Assembly (NCBI RefSeq): GCF_014202115.1 | Contig: NZ_JACHFW010000001.1 | Location: forward strand, 186,001-250,000 | Direction: 5' to 3' | Source: Catenibacillus scindens | Lineage (GTDB): Bacteria > Bacillota > Clostridia > Lachnospirales > Lachnospiraceae | DNA length: 64,000 bases | Part shown: positions 1-10,600 of the stretch, one piece after another | How positions within the stretch are numbered: the first letter of the stretch is position 1 | Layout: each line of letters starts with the position of its first letter | Translations under genes and position numbers: made by a program | Notes under the pieces: generated by a model | Seen by the model: the letters and a program-made list of their open reading frames with translations, nothing else | Database searches by the model: none | Told to the model about the DNA's origin: nothing

Positions 1-114
1 AGACTGTTTTGCTACTCTATACTGTTTGGATCTGGCTCCTCTGTAACCTTTCGCCAATTTTAATACTCTATTATGTTTTTTCTTCGCGTTTAATCCGCCT
101 TTAATTCTTGCCAT
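1..114 (-). CDS. rplT: 50S ribosomal protein L20, N-terminal part (cut by window edge)
   Basis: The 38 visible codons begin [16 protein letters not shown] and continue with the basic KGYRGARSK segment, which is the N-terminus of ribosomal protein L20. L20 binds 23S rRNA early in 50S assembly and in Firmicutes also represses its own infC-rpmI-rplT operon through the leader RNA. The ATG is at 112-114 with a GGAGGT-type SD just upstream, 26 bases after the rpmI stop codon. The rest of the gene lies left of position 1. It is third in the infC operon. Confidence 0.96.
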   Translation of the reverse strand, partial: MARIKGGLNAKKKHNRVLKLAKGYRGARSKQYRVAKQS

Positions 115-140
115 TCTTACAGTACCTCCGTTCCTTCAGA

Positions 141-338
141 TTAAAGATATGGTAAAATCTTCTTCATGTTCTTTACATTAGTTACATCGGTCATTATCGC
201 TTTTCTGAGATTTCTCTTTCTCTTTGTGGATTTCTTTGTAAGAATGTGGCTCTTGTAAGCTTTCATTCTTTTTAATTTACCAGTACCTGTCTTTTTAAAG
301 CGCTTTGCTGCTGCTTTGCTAGTTTTCATTTTTGGCAT
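141..338 (-). CDS. rpmI: 50S ribosomal protein L35
   Basis: This is a 65-residue, very basic protein starting [18 protein letters not shown], the family signature of L35, a small component of the 50S subunit. The open frame extends about 32 codons further upstream into the end of infC, but the start at 336-338 is preceded by a strong GGAGGAATTAAT SD and gives the usual family length. It lies between infC and rplT in the canonical order, with short intergenic spacing, so it is co-transcribed and presumably under L20-mediated leader control. Confidence 0.96.
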   Translation of the reverse strand: MPKMKTSKAAAKRFKKTGTGKLKRMKAYKSHILTKKSTKRKRNLRKAIMTDVTNVKNMKKILPYL

Positions 339-372
339 TATTAATTCCTCCTTAATATCAATATCGAAAGAT

Positions 373-879
373 TCATCGTTTTTCTGATAAAAACATGACC
401 ATGCTTCTACCTTCAAGTTTTGCAGGTTTGTCAATTACTGCAATGTCTGACAATTTTTCAGCAAACTGATCAAGGATAACCTTACCTGAAGCTGTGTGGG
501 CCAGCTCTCTGCCGCGGAAACGGACGCTGACTTTCACTTTATTGCCGCTGGTAATAAACTTACGTGTCTGATTCATCTTCGTATTTAGGTCATTAACATC
601 GATGTTGGGTGAGAGACGAACCTCTTTCACTTCGATGGTCTTCTGCTTTTTCTTCGCTTCTTTTTCTTTTCTCGCCATCTCGTACCGGTACTTGCCGTAG
701 TCGATAATCTTGCATACTGGCGGCTTTGCCGTCGGAGCAATCTTTACAAGGTCCAGGTTGGCCTCCCGGGCGATCTTGTACGCCTCTTTGGCCGACATAA
801 TCCCAAGCTGGGAACCGTCCTCACCGATCAGTCTGACTTCCCTATCCCTGATTTGCTCATTGATCATTAAATCGCTAAT
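373..879 (-). CDS. infC: translation initiation factor IF-3, probable AUU start
   Basis: IF-3 binds the 30S subunit, prevents premature 50S joining and proofreads the start codon. The protein shows the N-terminal [14 protein letters not shown] motif, the basic [11 protein letters not shown] linker and the C-terminal domain with [12 protein letters not shown]. Start choice: an ATG at 892-894 overlaps the SD itself (GGAGGTG) and cannot use it. The in-frame ATT at 877-879 sits 6 bases after GGAGGTG and gives an SDLMINEQ N-terminus. The next ATG (865-867) has no SD. An AUU start is the known autoregulatory device of infC, because IF-3 discriminates against it. First gene of infC-rpmI-rplT. Confidence 0.93.
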   Translation of the reverse strand: MSDLMINEQIRDREVRLIGEDGSQLGIMSAKEAYKIAREANLDLVKIAPTAKPPVCKIIDYGKYRYEMARKEKEAKKKQKTIEVKEVRLSPNIDVNDLNTKMNQTRKFITSGNKVKVSVRFRGRELAHTASGKVILDQFAEKLSDIAVIDKPAKLEGRSMVMFLSEKR

Positions 880-900
880 AATTGACACCTCCATATGTCT

Positions 901-936
901 AAAAAAATGGTGAGCAGCATACTACTCACCATTTAA
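901..936 (-). promoter_or_regulatory. infC leader hairpin followed by U tract (probable L20-type attenuator)
   Basis: On the minus strand a 13-bp stem (arms beginning AAATGGTGAG and ending CTCACCATTT, with a TATG loop and one G-U pair) is followed by seven T residues, immediately before the infC SD. It lies about 100 bases downstream of the promoter, so it is a leader terminator rather than an operon end. A further upstream leader segment, CTCTCACC, could pair with the left arm (GGTGAG) and act as antiterminator. Bacillus infC operons are controlled by L20 through this kind of leader; assignment to that class here is inference. Confidence 0.72.
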
Positions 937-1046
937 GTCATAACCGTGTTAATCTCTTAAATATAAACCCAAGTCATCTCCAATGAATGCTAAGGTGAGA
1001 GTGAGTACTCTGCTTTGTTGTCCGCGTATTTTCATACAGCTTTTAT

Positions 1047-1075
1047 ATAATACCACTCTCACAGAGATTCGTCAA
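1047..1075 (-). promoter_or_regulatory. sigma-A promoter of infC operon
   Basis: The minus strand has TTGACG at 1070-1075 and TATTAT at 1047-1052 separated by exactly 17 bases, close to the vegetative consensus. It places the infC start about 160 bases downstream, leaving room for the leader terminator. Confidence 0.8.
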
Positions 1076-1079
1076 GCAC

Positions 1080-2003
1080 TTATTTGAACCAATATTGTAA
1101 AAAATCATCTTTCATGACCCGATACCCCTGGAAGGTTGTATCATAACTAAAACTCCGGATCATTTCGCCCTGAGAATCATACTCCCATAAGTTTTCGCCA
1201 CGCCGCTGTTGACCACATAATTTTCCTCCAAAAGCTGAACGCTGGAAACGATACTGGAGATTTATGATCTCCTCAACAGTTCCGGCATCCATGTCAATCT
1301 CAAGCACCCGGTCCATAACCGCATCGTCCCGGTCATTTTCTTTTGTGGCGAGAACAAGAAGAGTTCCATCATTCCCCCAATTAAAATCATGGTGCATCAC
1401 ATAACCGTCCATGGTATACAGCTCCGTCACCTGTCCCAGAGCGTTAATCCGGCCGATCTGATTTGATGAGACACAGCAGATCATCTCCCCTCCGTCCATA
1501 AGGACACGGTCAGCTTTATATCCGTCAAGGAGCATTTCATAGCGCATAACGCCGTCATTGTCAAAAAAGAACATATAGCCATAATACCCCTGGGTTCCCA
1601 GAGTATAATAAAGTCCCCGTTCCAACGCCCCGCCGGACGTTCCTTCGGTACTCTCCAGTTTTATACCATAGCCTGATACGTTTTTTGGCTCTGTCACATG
1701 GAATGTAAAGGAATCTCTTTCAACTTCCCTGGGCACGATCTGATATACTGAGATCTGACTGTCTGTGGCTGATTCATAGATATTTACCCGCTGATCCTGG
1801 TTGGTTCCAATCAATTCTCCAGTTTCCACCGTCCAGGAATCTCTCTTTTTTGTCTCTTCATCCATTTGTGTCCTGACAATCCATTTATAAACACCAAAGG
1901 CCACAATACAGATAATAGCGGCGATGATCACGCCTATTAAAATCTTCTGCCATTTTTTCAGCTTTTTCCTGGGCTTATTCTTTTGTTTACGCATATTCTT
2001 CAT
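1080..2003 (-). pseudogene. decayed arylsulfotransferase (ASST) family protein with internal deletion and frameshift
   Basis: The 307-codon frame begins with a basic segment and one N-terminal membrane helix (about residues 20-42), then resembles aryl-sulfate sulfotransferases, including the MHHDFNW segment. ASSTs move sulfate between phenolic compounds outside the membrane and are usually about 450-600 residues long. Around residue 235 the match stops. The expected SSIVSSVQ...ENYVVNSGVAKTYG segment occurs in the +1 frame at about 1172-1250. The family C-terminus (EYDSQGEMIRSF to FQGYRVMKDDF) then resumes in the original frame, as if one G were missing from a GGGG run near 1172. About 150-200 central residues, where the other active-site His/Arg residues lie, are absent. 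The frame is open throughout but the product is probably inactive. Confidence 0.65.
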
Positions 2004-2026
2004 TCTCCACAGTGTTTTTTATAACA

Positions 2027-2051
2027 ACGGCCGCCATTGACAGGCGGCCGT
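2027..2051 (-). terminator. GC-rich palindrome, probable thrS transcription end
   Basis: A perfect 9-bp stem (ACGGCCGCC / GGCGGCCGT) with a 7-base loop lies between the thrS stop and the arylsulfotransferase frame. The minus-strand U tract is interrupted (TTGTTAT), so termination may be inefficient. Confidence 0.5.
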
Positions 2052-2221
2052 GATGTTACCTTTTTTAAGCATAAAACATATCTGTGAACGTATCTTGAAG
2101 AATTTGTATCTTTTTCAGAAAAAAAGTATAAAATATTTATAATTTCGCAAGAAATATAAGATTTTCGTAACAATCCAGTCTGCAGAGATGACCCATGCTG
2201 ACCTGTTACCGCTTCTCTTTA

Positions 2222-3988
2222 TTAGAAAATCCGCTCTTTATTTTCCCGGACTGTCTTTTCAACAAATGCCTCCAAAGACATTGTCTCGGATTCTCCTGTA
2301 TCTCTGTTTCTCACAGTGACTGTATGGTCCGCAGCTTCCCTTGCTCCAAGAACAAGCATGTAAGGCACTCTCTCAACCTGCTGAGCTTCACGGATCTTAT
2401 AACCAATCTTTTCATTGCGGTCGTCAAGAACGCAGCGGATTCCCGCGGCTGTCATTGCCTTATAAACTTCTGTGGCATATTCCAGAGTTTTGTCAGATAC
2501 CGGAAGGACTTTCACCTGAACCGGCGCGAGCCATACCGGGAATTTTCCGGCATAATGCTCGATAAGGATGCCAAGAAAACGCTCAATGGAACCAAAAACA
2601 ACTCTGTGAATCATAATCGGGCGCTGAGGCTGACTATTCTCATCAATATATTCTGCCTGGAAATTCTGAGGAAGCTGGAAATCAAGCTGGATGGTACCAC
2701 ACTGCCATGTACGTCCGATGGAATCTTCCAGGTGGAAGTCGATCTTCGGGCCGTAAAAAGCGCCATCCCCTTCATTGACCGCATACTCAAGGCCCATCTC
2801 ATCCAGAGCCTGGCGAAGGCCGTTGGTTGCCTCCTCCCAGTCCTCATCGCTTCCCATGCTGTCCTCCGGTCGAGTGGACAATTCCACATGATATTTAAAG
2901 CCAAATTTCTTATAAACTTCGTCAATAAGGCGGACAACGCCTTTGATCTCAGAGGGGATCTGCTCCTTTGTCATAAAAATGTGCGCGTCATCCTGAGTAA
3001 AGCACCGCACTCTGAACAGGCCGTGGAGGGCGCCTTTCAGCTCATGGCGGTGGACAACCCCCAGCTCACCGCAGCGGATAGGCAGTTCACGGTAAGAGTG
3101 GGGACGGCTCTTGTATACAAGCATGCCGCCTGGACAGTTCATAGGCTTAATAGCAAAATCGTTGTCGTCGATCTTCGTTGTATACATATTATCCCGGTAA
3201 TGATCCCAGTGACCGGAAGTTTCCCACAGTTCCCGGTCCAAAATCATAGGTGTGGACACCTCAATATATCCTTCCCGGCGGTGGAGTTCTCGCCAGTAAT
3301 CAATGAGAGCATTTTTCACAATAAGCCCTCTGTCCAGGAAAAACGGGAAGCCCGGGCCGTAATCGCTGGTCATAAACAGTTCCATCTCCCGGCCGATCTT
3401 GCGGTGATCTCTCTTTGCAGCCTCTTCCATCAATTTCAGATGGGCCTCAAGGTCGTCTTTTGAGGCGAAGGCGATACCGTTGATGCGTGTGAGCATCTTA
3501 TTGTTTTTATCGCCTTTCCAGTAAGCGCCGGACTGCTGTGTGATCTTAAATGCTTTCAATGCTTTGGTGTAGGTCAGATGAGGGCCCACACACATATCAA
3601 TGTATTCTCCCTGCTGATAGAAGCTGATGACAGCGTCCTCAGGAAGATCGTCAATATGCTCCAGTTTATATTTTTCCTGACGTTCTTCCATAAGTTTTTT
3701 AGCTTCCTCTCTGGACAGAATAAAAGACTTGATGGGAAGATTCTCCTTGCAGATCTTTTGCATTTCTTTTTCAATGCGGCCAAGATCTTCGTCGGAAAGT
3801 TTTGTGTCTCCCAGATCTACGTCATAGTAGAAGCCATGCTCTGTGGCCGGGCCATAGGCAAAATCAGCATTGGGATACAGGCGTTTAATGGCCTGGGCCA
3901 TAATATGGGCCGCCGTATGGCGGATCACATGAAGTTCTTCCTCTTTGGGGCACTCGCCAACAGTGCCGTCGTTATAAATGACTTTCAT
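2222..3988 (-). CDS. thrS: threonyl-tRNA synthetase (lacks the TGS domain)
   Basis: The enzyme charges tRNA-Thr with threonine. The N-terminal editing domain carries HTAAHIMAQA (about residues 24-33) and the SAD-type zinc-ligand region. The class II core has motif 2 around FRVRCFTQDDAHIF and motif 3 around IHRVVFGSIERF. The C-terminal anticodon-binding domain is complete (LAPVQVKVLPV onward). At 588 residues it is about 55 shorter than E. coli or B. subtilis ThrRS because it starts straight at the editing domain and has no full N-terminal TGS domain. SD is AAGGAGGT. Expression is controlled by the T-box leader and promoter upstream. Confidence 0.97.
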   Translation of the reverse strand: MKVIYNDGTVGECPKEEELHVIRHTAAHIMAQAIKRLYPNADFAYGPATEHGFYYDVDLGDTKLSDEDLGRIEKEMQKICKENLPIKSFILSREEAKKLMEERQEKYKLEHIDDLPEDAVISFYQQGEYIDMCVGPHLTYTKALKAFKITQQSGAYWKGDKNNKMLTRINGIAFASKDDLEAHLKLMEEAAKRDHRKIGREMELFMTSDYGPGFPFFLDRGLIVKNALIDYWRELHRREGYIEVSTPMILDRELWETSGHWDHYRDNMYTTKIDDNDFAIKPMNCPGGMLVYKSRPHSYRELPIRCGELGVVHRHELKGALHGLFRVRCFTQDDAHIFMTKEQIPSEIKGVVRLIDEVYKKFGFKYHVELSTRPEDSMGSDEDWEEATNGLRQALDEMGLEYAVNEGDGAFYGPKIDFHLEDSIGRTWQCGTIQLDFQLPQNFQAEYIDENSQPQRPIMIHRVVFGSIERFLGILIEHYAGKFPVWLAPVQVKVLPVSDKTLEYATEVYKAMTAAGIRCVLDDRNEKIGYKIREAQQVERVPYMLVLGAREAADHTVTVRNRDTGESETMSLEAFVEKTVRENKERIF

Positions 3989-4084
3989 TATAAAAACCTC
4001 CTTAAATTTCCAATGAACGAAATGTTACCATTTTTCCATGCCATTCGCAAAGCCGCGCGCTTTTGTGCTTTTCTCATAGCTAAA

Positions 4085-4390
4085 CCAAAAAAGTCCCTTT
4101 CCGCACAAAACACATACGGAAAGGGACGAGATTACAGGTTCTCGCGGTTCCACCCTTGTTGTTTTACAACATAATCAAATACTGCTGCTTGGCAATTGAA
4201 ACCAGGCAACGGCTATAAAACCACTCATTATGACGGTAACGGTGTCTGCCGGGCCGGATTGGGGCCGCTCCGAGGTAGTTTTCAGCCGCTTCCCAATAAG
4301 GCACTTCCAGCATCTGTGCCTCTCTCTGTAATGTTTCACGGCTTACTCATCTCATCTGCGCGTTCACTTTGTGAAGTTCATTCTGAGAAC
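4085..4390 (-). promoter_or_regulatory. T-box riboswitch (threonine) of thrS
   Basis: The minus strand carries the T-box core AGGGTGGAACCGCG at 4143-4156. It is followed by an intrinsic terminator with an 11-bp stem (GTCCCTTTCCG and complement, 4093-4127) and a T run. Upstream are stem I features, including a GAGTAAGC loop-E-like motif. ACT and ACC threonine codons lie side by side at 4274-4279 in the expected specifier region. Uncharged tRNA-Thr would pair with the specifier and the T-box bulge, stabilise the antiterminator and allow thrS transcription. Which of the two Thr codons is the true specifier cannot be settled by eye. Confidence 0.93.
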
Positions 4391-4419
4391 ATTTTACTCA
4401 CCGTCATACCTTTTGTCAA
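4391..4419 (-). promoter_or_regulatory. sigma-A promoter of thrS
   Basis: TTGACA at 4414-4419 and TAAAAT at 4391-4396 on the minus strand, spacer 17 bases. The start point falls just before stem I of the T-box. Confidence 0.85.
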
Positions 4420-4552
4420 TGGGTTGAAATAAAAAGGGCCAGGAAAGTTGCCGCAAGTCCCGCTCCCCCGGCACCGGCCGCTGAAACCTCTGTGTCCGCC
4501 GCGACCGATGGGCTGCAAAGTATGTACAATTGTTAAGATCGGCGGCCTTCAT
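4394..4552 (-). CDS. small open frame of unknown function between the giant surface protein and thrS
   Basis: A 52-codon frame starts MKAADLNNCTYFAAHR at 4550-4552, with an excellent SD (GGAGGTGAG, 6 bases before ATG), directly after the 2601-residue protein. The later part is very Arg-rich and ends inside the thrS promoter, which is unusual for a real gene. In the frame two bases later, the same DNA reads SPSVAADTEVSAAGAGGAG then LAATFLALFISTH and stop. That is a small Ala/Gly-rich peptide with a hydrophobic end and looks more protein-like. A single frameshift could have broken a small membrane peptide gene, or neither frame may be translated. Confidence 0.3.
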   Translation of the reverse strand: MKAADLNNCTYFAAHRSRRTQRFQRPVPGERDLRQLSWPFLFQPIDKRYDGE

Positions 4553-4608
4553 ATTCTCACCTCCTGTAAGCGGTAATTTTATCGCCGTCCATCCACTGGA
4601 CATCAGCG

Positions 4609-7600
4609 TCAGATCTTTTTATAATGATCTTTCTTCTTCCTGCCGCGTCTGACAATCACAAATATGATCCATCCTGCCGCAGCAGCCATAACGGTAATGC
4701 ATCCAAAGAACAGCGGTTTATTCATATAGAACTGAATCCACCAATTGGATGTTACAAGGACCTGATATTCCACAGGATCCGTCGGATTGCCTGCCGCATC
4801 GTAGGCAATGATCCTGACTGTCTGATAGGCGTTTTTGCTGTCCACAGTAATGGTCAGCACACCGTCCTCAATCGTCAGCTCATCGCCGGAATAGGTATGT
4901 ACCAGTTCTCCGTCCAGATAAAGCTCTACATAGGACAGCACGGTATTATCTTTAACACTTAATGTAAATTCATGGGCGTTTTCTCTGTAGCGTCCCCGGT
5001 CTTCCAGGTTTGCGATACTTACAGACGGCGCCGTTTTATCCACAACAAACTCGATGGTCTTTTCCTTTACACGATTGGTGGAAGTATTCCGGGCCCGGTC
5101 CTCAGAATAAATGGTGATGGAATATTCGCCCTCTTCTTCAAAGCATCCTGCCTTGATCGTGTAAGTATAAACCTTCCACTGGCCGTCACCGCCTTCTTCC
5201 TCAACGGTGTAGTTTTCCCCTTCGATAAGGGTGACTACCTGGCCGTCTTTGCTGTAAGTGATTTCAATAAACTCCAGAGTATCCACATTGATTTCCCGGA
5301 TCACAATGTCCTGGGGACTGTTGGTAAATCCTGTATCAATGAGCTTCTGTGTGTAATCGCTGAGTTCATAAGTGGAGCCATCCCGGTTCACTGAGAAGGT
5401 AATGCTGCGTGTTGTCTCATTGCCGGCCTGATCTGTAAGTCTAGCCGTCAGAGTGTAAATATCGTCCATATTACTTCCAAAGTTTCTGAAGGTGATCACC
5501 TGCCCGTTATTGACAGCGGAACGGCTGATCATGGAATCAACATTTAACCGTCCTTTGTTAGCACCTGTGAGCGTCAGGGAAACGCCGTCAGCCGTATAGT
5601 TGACATCGGTCAGTGTGATCACCGGCGCAACCGTCCCCTTATTGGCCGAACGGTTTTCAACGCCTGTAATCTCAACCTCCGGATCCGTCAGATCCACAGT
5701 GAAGCTGTCCTGGGTGTAATCGGCCATCACATTGCCTGCCAGATCCGTATAAGCAATATCAAATGTATAATCGCCGTCACTGTCAAAATAAACTGTAGCT
5801 GTGTGACGGTCGCCGCTGGTGGACCACCCGCTGATGGACGGCGCGGAAATTCCGGCTCCGTCTAAAGCCGCTGTGATGGTGGCGCGGGCTTCCGCTGCCC
5901 GGAAATTGTGTTCAGTGATGCTAATGGTTGCTGTGCGGCCTTCATTATAATAATGTCCATTGGTGACAGCATTATTATTGTAGGAAACGCTCACCGTCGG
6001 AAGAGTTTTATCAATGGTAAACTGCTCCGACTGATATGGATTTGACGCCGGGTTCAGGGCGAGATCCGTACAGCCCACAGTAAATGTATAATCCCCGTCC
6101 GCAGCGAAAATGATCTGGCATGTGTGGGTCGCTTCATCGGATACCCCCGCGTTGGCCGAGGAGGACCATCCAGTGATGGCCGGCTGTGTGCCGTCAGTAT
6201 TGGTAATATTGATCTGCACATTGTTGGGATCAAAGTTTCTCTCACGGACAGTAACCGTCGCTGTCCGTGTATCCTGATAATACTGTCCGTTTAACGGCGC
6301 GTTATTATCAAAAGATATGGTGATCTGTGGCTGAGTGATGTCAATAGCCATAGGCTGAGACAGTGTAGCCTCCGATGTATTGCCCGCGTTGTCCACTGCC
6401 CGGACATAAACCTGAACGTCATTGCTGTTATTTAGAGCAGCGTCAACAGTGATGGTCTGGGTCACGCTCTTTTGTCTTGTCTCACCGGCCGTTACCGGGA
6501 TATTACCGCTCTGGGTCACATTGCCGGTGTTGCGCACTTCGTAATAAACCGATGCAAGGCCGGAATAATCATGATTATTTGCAGTATCAGGGTCTTTTAC
6601 ATATACCGCCACATCCACATCACTGTTATACACATAATCCAACGGCTGAGGCGTTGTAATCTCAATCTCCACATCTGTGTCATCAAGAACAAAACCATTG
6701 GTATTGAGATACATATAGTTTCCTGACTTATCTTCAATACGCCCGTAGACAACAGCCTGCTGGTCAGGCGATAATCTTACCTGGCTGCCGGATAACCAAT
6801 TGTTATCCTCTGCTTTCCAGGACTCTTCCAGTTCGTCCCATGTCATCTCATCGTGGCTGACCAGATAATGGACAAAGGCCACTCCGGCCGTCACATCGTT
6901 AATATCCGTTATGGAAACTGTTTCATCCTTGTTAGAGAAAATACCAAAGGTGATTTTTTCCAATAAATCTCCCCAGAACTCATCCCAGGAATCAGTGGAA
7001 GCGGAGATCTGGATATTGGCTGTGGGAGCAACAGTATCTACAGTAAAATAATCGGAGGCGTAGTCCTGAGCCAGACCGCGTTTAGCCAGGTCGGTATAGG
7101 CTATATCAAATACATAATTGGCATCACCGTTAAACTCCACTTTTAGGACATGCCGGTCTCCGTCATGGCTAAGCCAGCTATACAGCGGTGCAGTATATTC
7201 CGCGCCCTGGCTGTCGGCCGTTATATTTAAGGTAAGGCCGCCGTCTCCCTGCTCATCGCTGACAATAAAGTTATGCTCAATTACTGTAATTACCGCATAA
7301 ACGGGATGATCGCCATAAAGTCTTTCTCTTTCAGCTTTACCGGGAGTGACCGGTTCGTCACTGCCGTTGACTGTCATATAATACTGAACAGACTCAACTA
7401 CAGGATCTGTCAGATCAATGGTAAACGCCTTGTCCCAGGACGGAGCATCTCCTCTCATCGCTCCATAATTACCAGCCATATCACTCATCGTCACGTTGAA
7501 TGTATAATCACCGTCGGCTTCAAAGGTATAGGTCTTTGTATGAACAGAACCATTGTGCGTCCACTCACTGACAGTCACGCCTTCCATAGTATTTATGGCC

Positions 7601-10600
7601 ACATTCACCAGATTTTCGTTAAAATTCGCTTCGGTTACAGTCACCGTTGCCGTGCGGACAGAATCAAAGTAATGAACGCCATCGTAGCTGTGTACTGGAT
7701 CTGACGGCGAAAAAGCAACTTCCACATCCGGCGTGTTCTGGTCGATAATAAAGTCGATATCATCTGTCGTCTCATTGCCAGCCCGGTCTTTTACTGTAAC
7801 GACAACTACCACATTATTTGAATCGCCATTGCCTGTTTTAATATTACATTTCTCTGCAAATACTTTAAAATCAACTTCTGCGGCTGCATCATTTTTAAGC
7901 TGATCTTCTGTTCTCTGCCCCTGGATTCCGGCATAGTTTCCTTCAACGGCGCCCTCAACTTCCACGCCATCCACATAAGCTTTTGCCGTAATAGATTCAA
8001 TACCAGAATAGATTTGTGCTTCATTTTTTACAGAAACATGGACCGTAACGTCATTATTATAAATACCTGTCTGGTCATCACCGGCAATACTTAACGTCAC
8101 CGGACTGGGCTTTACTGTCTCCAGGACAATACCATCTGTACTAATGAATACACAATTTCCCGCTTTATCCTCAATCCGTCCGTAAATCACGGTCTGCTGA
8201 TCTGGAGATATGGTAACCTGATTACTTTCTACCCAGTTATCTTTTTCATTGGTCCAGGAATCCTTCAAATCATCCTCATCCATAGCTATCATTGCCTGGA
8301 TTTCACTATTGCTGTCCACCAGATAATGAATGGATCGGATACCGGAAGTTATATCTGTTCCTTCAATAGTTACGGTCTGGTCTTTATTTGAAAAAATACC
8401 AAAAGTAATCGTATCAATAATGTTTTTCCACACATTATCCGGCGATGTATCAATTTGTATTGAAGCCTCAGGATTTTCATCCTGATCCACTGTGATATTG
8501 TACAGAGAATAATCTGTTATATCATTCCCCGCTTTATCCGTATAGGTAAAGCTGACTGTATAATTGGCGTTTTCGGTAAAATCCACTCTCAGGATATGTT
8601 CATCAGGTTTTGACTCCTCCACAGATTCCCATTTCCTTGTAATAGCCACCCCTTCTGCCTCATTACCACCGCTGTCTTGGGCAGTGAAGTTTAAGGCCAG
8701 GCCGCCAGTATATTCTGTAGAAATATCTCTTTCTTCAAAGTTATGCTCTGTAATGGTCACAAGAGCATATGCCGGAACTGCGCTGTAGTATCTGCCATCG
8801 GTTGTCTGACAAGCTGCGGCCACATCTTCTGTAATCTCACCGCCGCTTTCATTATAGTATTGAATAGAGACTTGCGGTTCTGTTTTATCAATAGTAAATT
8901 GAATGGCTTCGCTGTCTGCACGTTCACCGTCTTCGTTGAGCGCAAGATTCCCTGCTTTATCTACCACTTTTGTTATAATCTCATAATCATTGTCCGCATT
9001 AAAAGTTAATGTAATAACGGTTGTTGCTTCGTCAGTGGCATTTTCCCCAGGCATTTCGCCAATGTTCACCGCAGTCAGACCAAGCGCGCTCTGAACGGAA
9101 GTATCCTCCAACTGAGTCAGGGAATAGGAGATGCCATTAATCGTATATCCAATTCCGCTTTTATCCAGAAATCTCTCGGTAATCGTTGTCGTTAATGTTA
9201 CTGGCTGATTATAGAAAGACCCGTTTTGAACCTGAGCCATTGAGCTAAGGGTATTGACAACTACAGGCGCTTTCATGTCAATAACAAAGGACACCTGATT
9301 GTTCGTATCCGAAGCCAGAGAATTTCCGGCAAAATCCTCCGCGTTAATAGTTACTGTAAACTTGGAACTTATGCCCTTGCCAATTCCAATATTTAAAACA
9401 TCTGAATATGTACCATAAGTTTCTTTTAACACTCCAAGAGTGCTATTGGGAATTTTTTCTGTGCGGTCAATAAAAACTCCCTCAGAGGCTTCCTTATCAT
9501 TTGTTGACACCGAGTAAGGCGTCTCCGATGTAATACTGTAACCCGCTTTTGCCACACCGGAATAAATATCTGAAACAGCTTCATCTATGGTTACATTCAG
9601 GGAAACATTACCATTATAATAGTCCTTTACCGAATAATCTCCACTCTGCTCATCTGTAATGCTGATAGAACCTGTCTGAATATTATCCACAATAGCGCCG
9701 TTTGAGCCATAGAGGGCGGAATTTCCCGCGTTATCAGTTACAAAGACAAAGACAATATAATTACCATCCCCGTTCAAATTCACTGTCTGTGTAGTCCTTT
9801 CAGGAGCTACAGGAGTAAAGTTGAGGTTTGCAAAAAGATTCTTCACATCCTCTTCTGTTGTTGGCAGTTCATCAAACAAAACATCACTGGCTGTATTCGC
9901 CACTGCGTAAGACCAGCTTTTAAGTCCGGAGGAAATATCCCCGGAATCGGAAACTGTAATGTCAGCTTGCAGTGATTTTCCAAAAACGCCGAACGTTACG
10001 TTCTGCAAAAAGTTCTGCCAGAGACTTTTTGATTCTCCAATCTGGATCTGCGCCGATGGAGCGTTCTGATCTCTCATCAGGCTGATCGTAAAAGATTCTG
10101 TCCGCTTATATGGAGCATCTCCTTCAAGCCAGATTTCAATTGTTCTCCCTGTCTCATCATCTGTCGGTTGAAAAGTGATGGTCAGGCCTTCTGTCGTTAC
10201 ATCAACATCATTACTGCAGATTTTACTGTAGTTACTGTTCTCCTGACTGAAAACAATCTTCGGATTAATTGTCTGATTTTCATCATCCGTCTGAACACTA
10301 TAGTAAATTGTGCCCTTTTCTTCACCCCTATATACATTAGTGCAGGAACTATTATCAACTGTAATAAAATTCGTGTAATCATTCACCGTCTCTTGGGTAA
10401 GGGTTAAGGTTCCTTTTTTGTCGTAATTCTCAAAATCAAAAACATAGTTGTTCGTTGGGTTACCTGTTTGTTCCTTTGCCACGATGGCATTCTCAACAAC
10501 ACCATCTATCTGATTGACGAACACAGAAGTATCTAAATCAAGATCAGGTACACTAAATCCTGTCAGATTATCAGTATTTTCCCCATTAACAAACCCTGTA

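Noticed and set aside
2195-3463. A 422-codon open frame on the plus strand opposite thrS
   Set aside because: It lies fully antisense to the well-conserved thrS frame, has no SD or promoter, and its composition is that of a reverse-complement shadow.
4609-4800. Sortase-anchored C-terminus of the giant surface protein
   Set aside because: There is a membrane helix and basic tail but no LPXTG-like motif before it, so a transmembrane anchor is the better reading.
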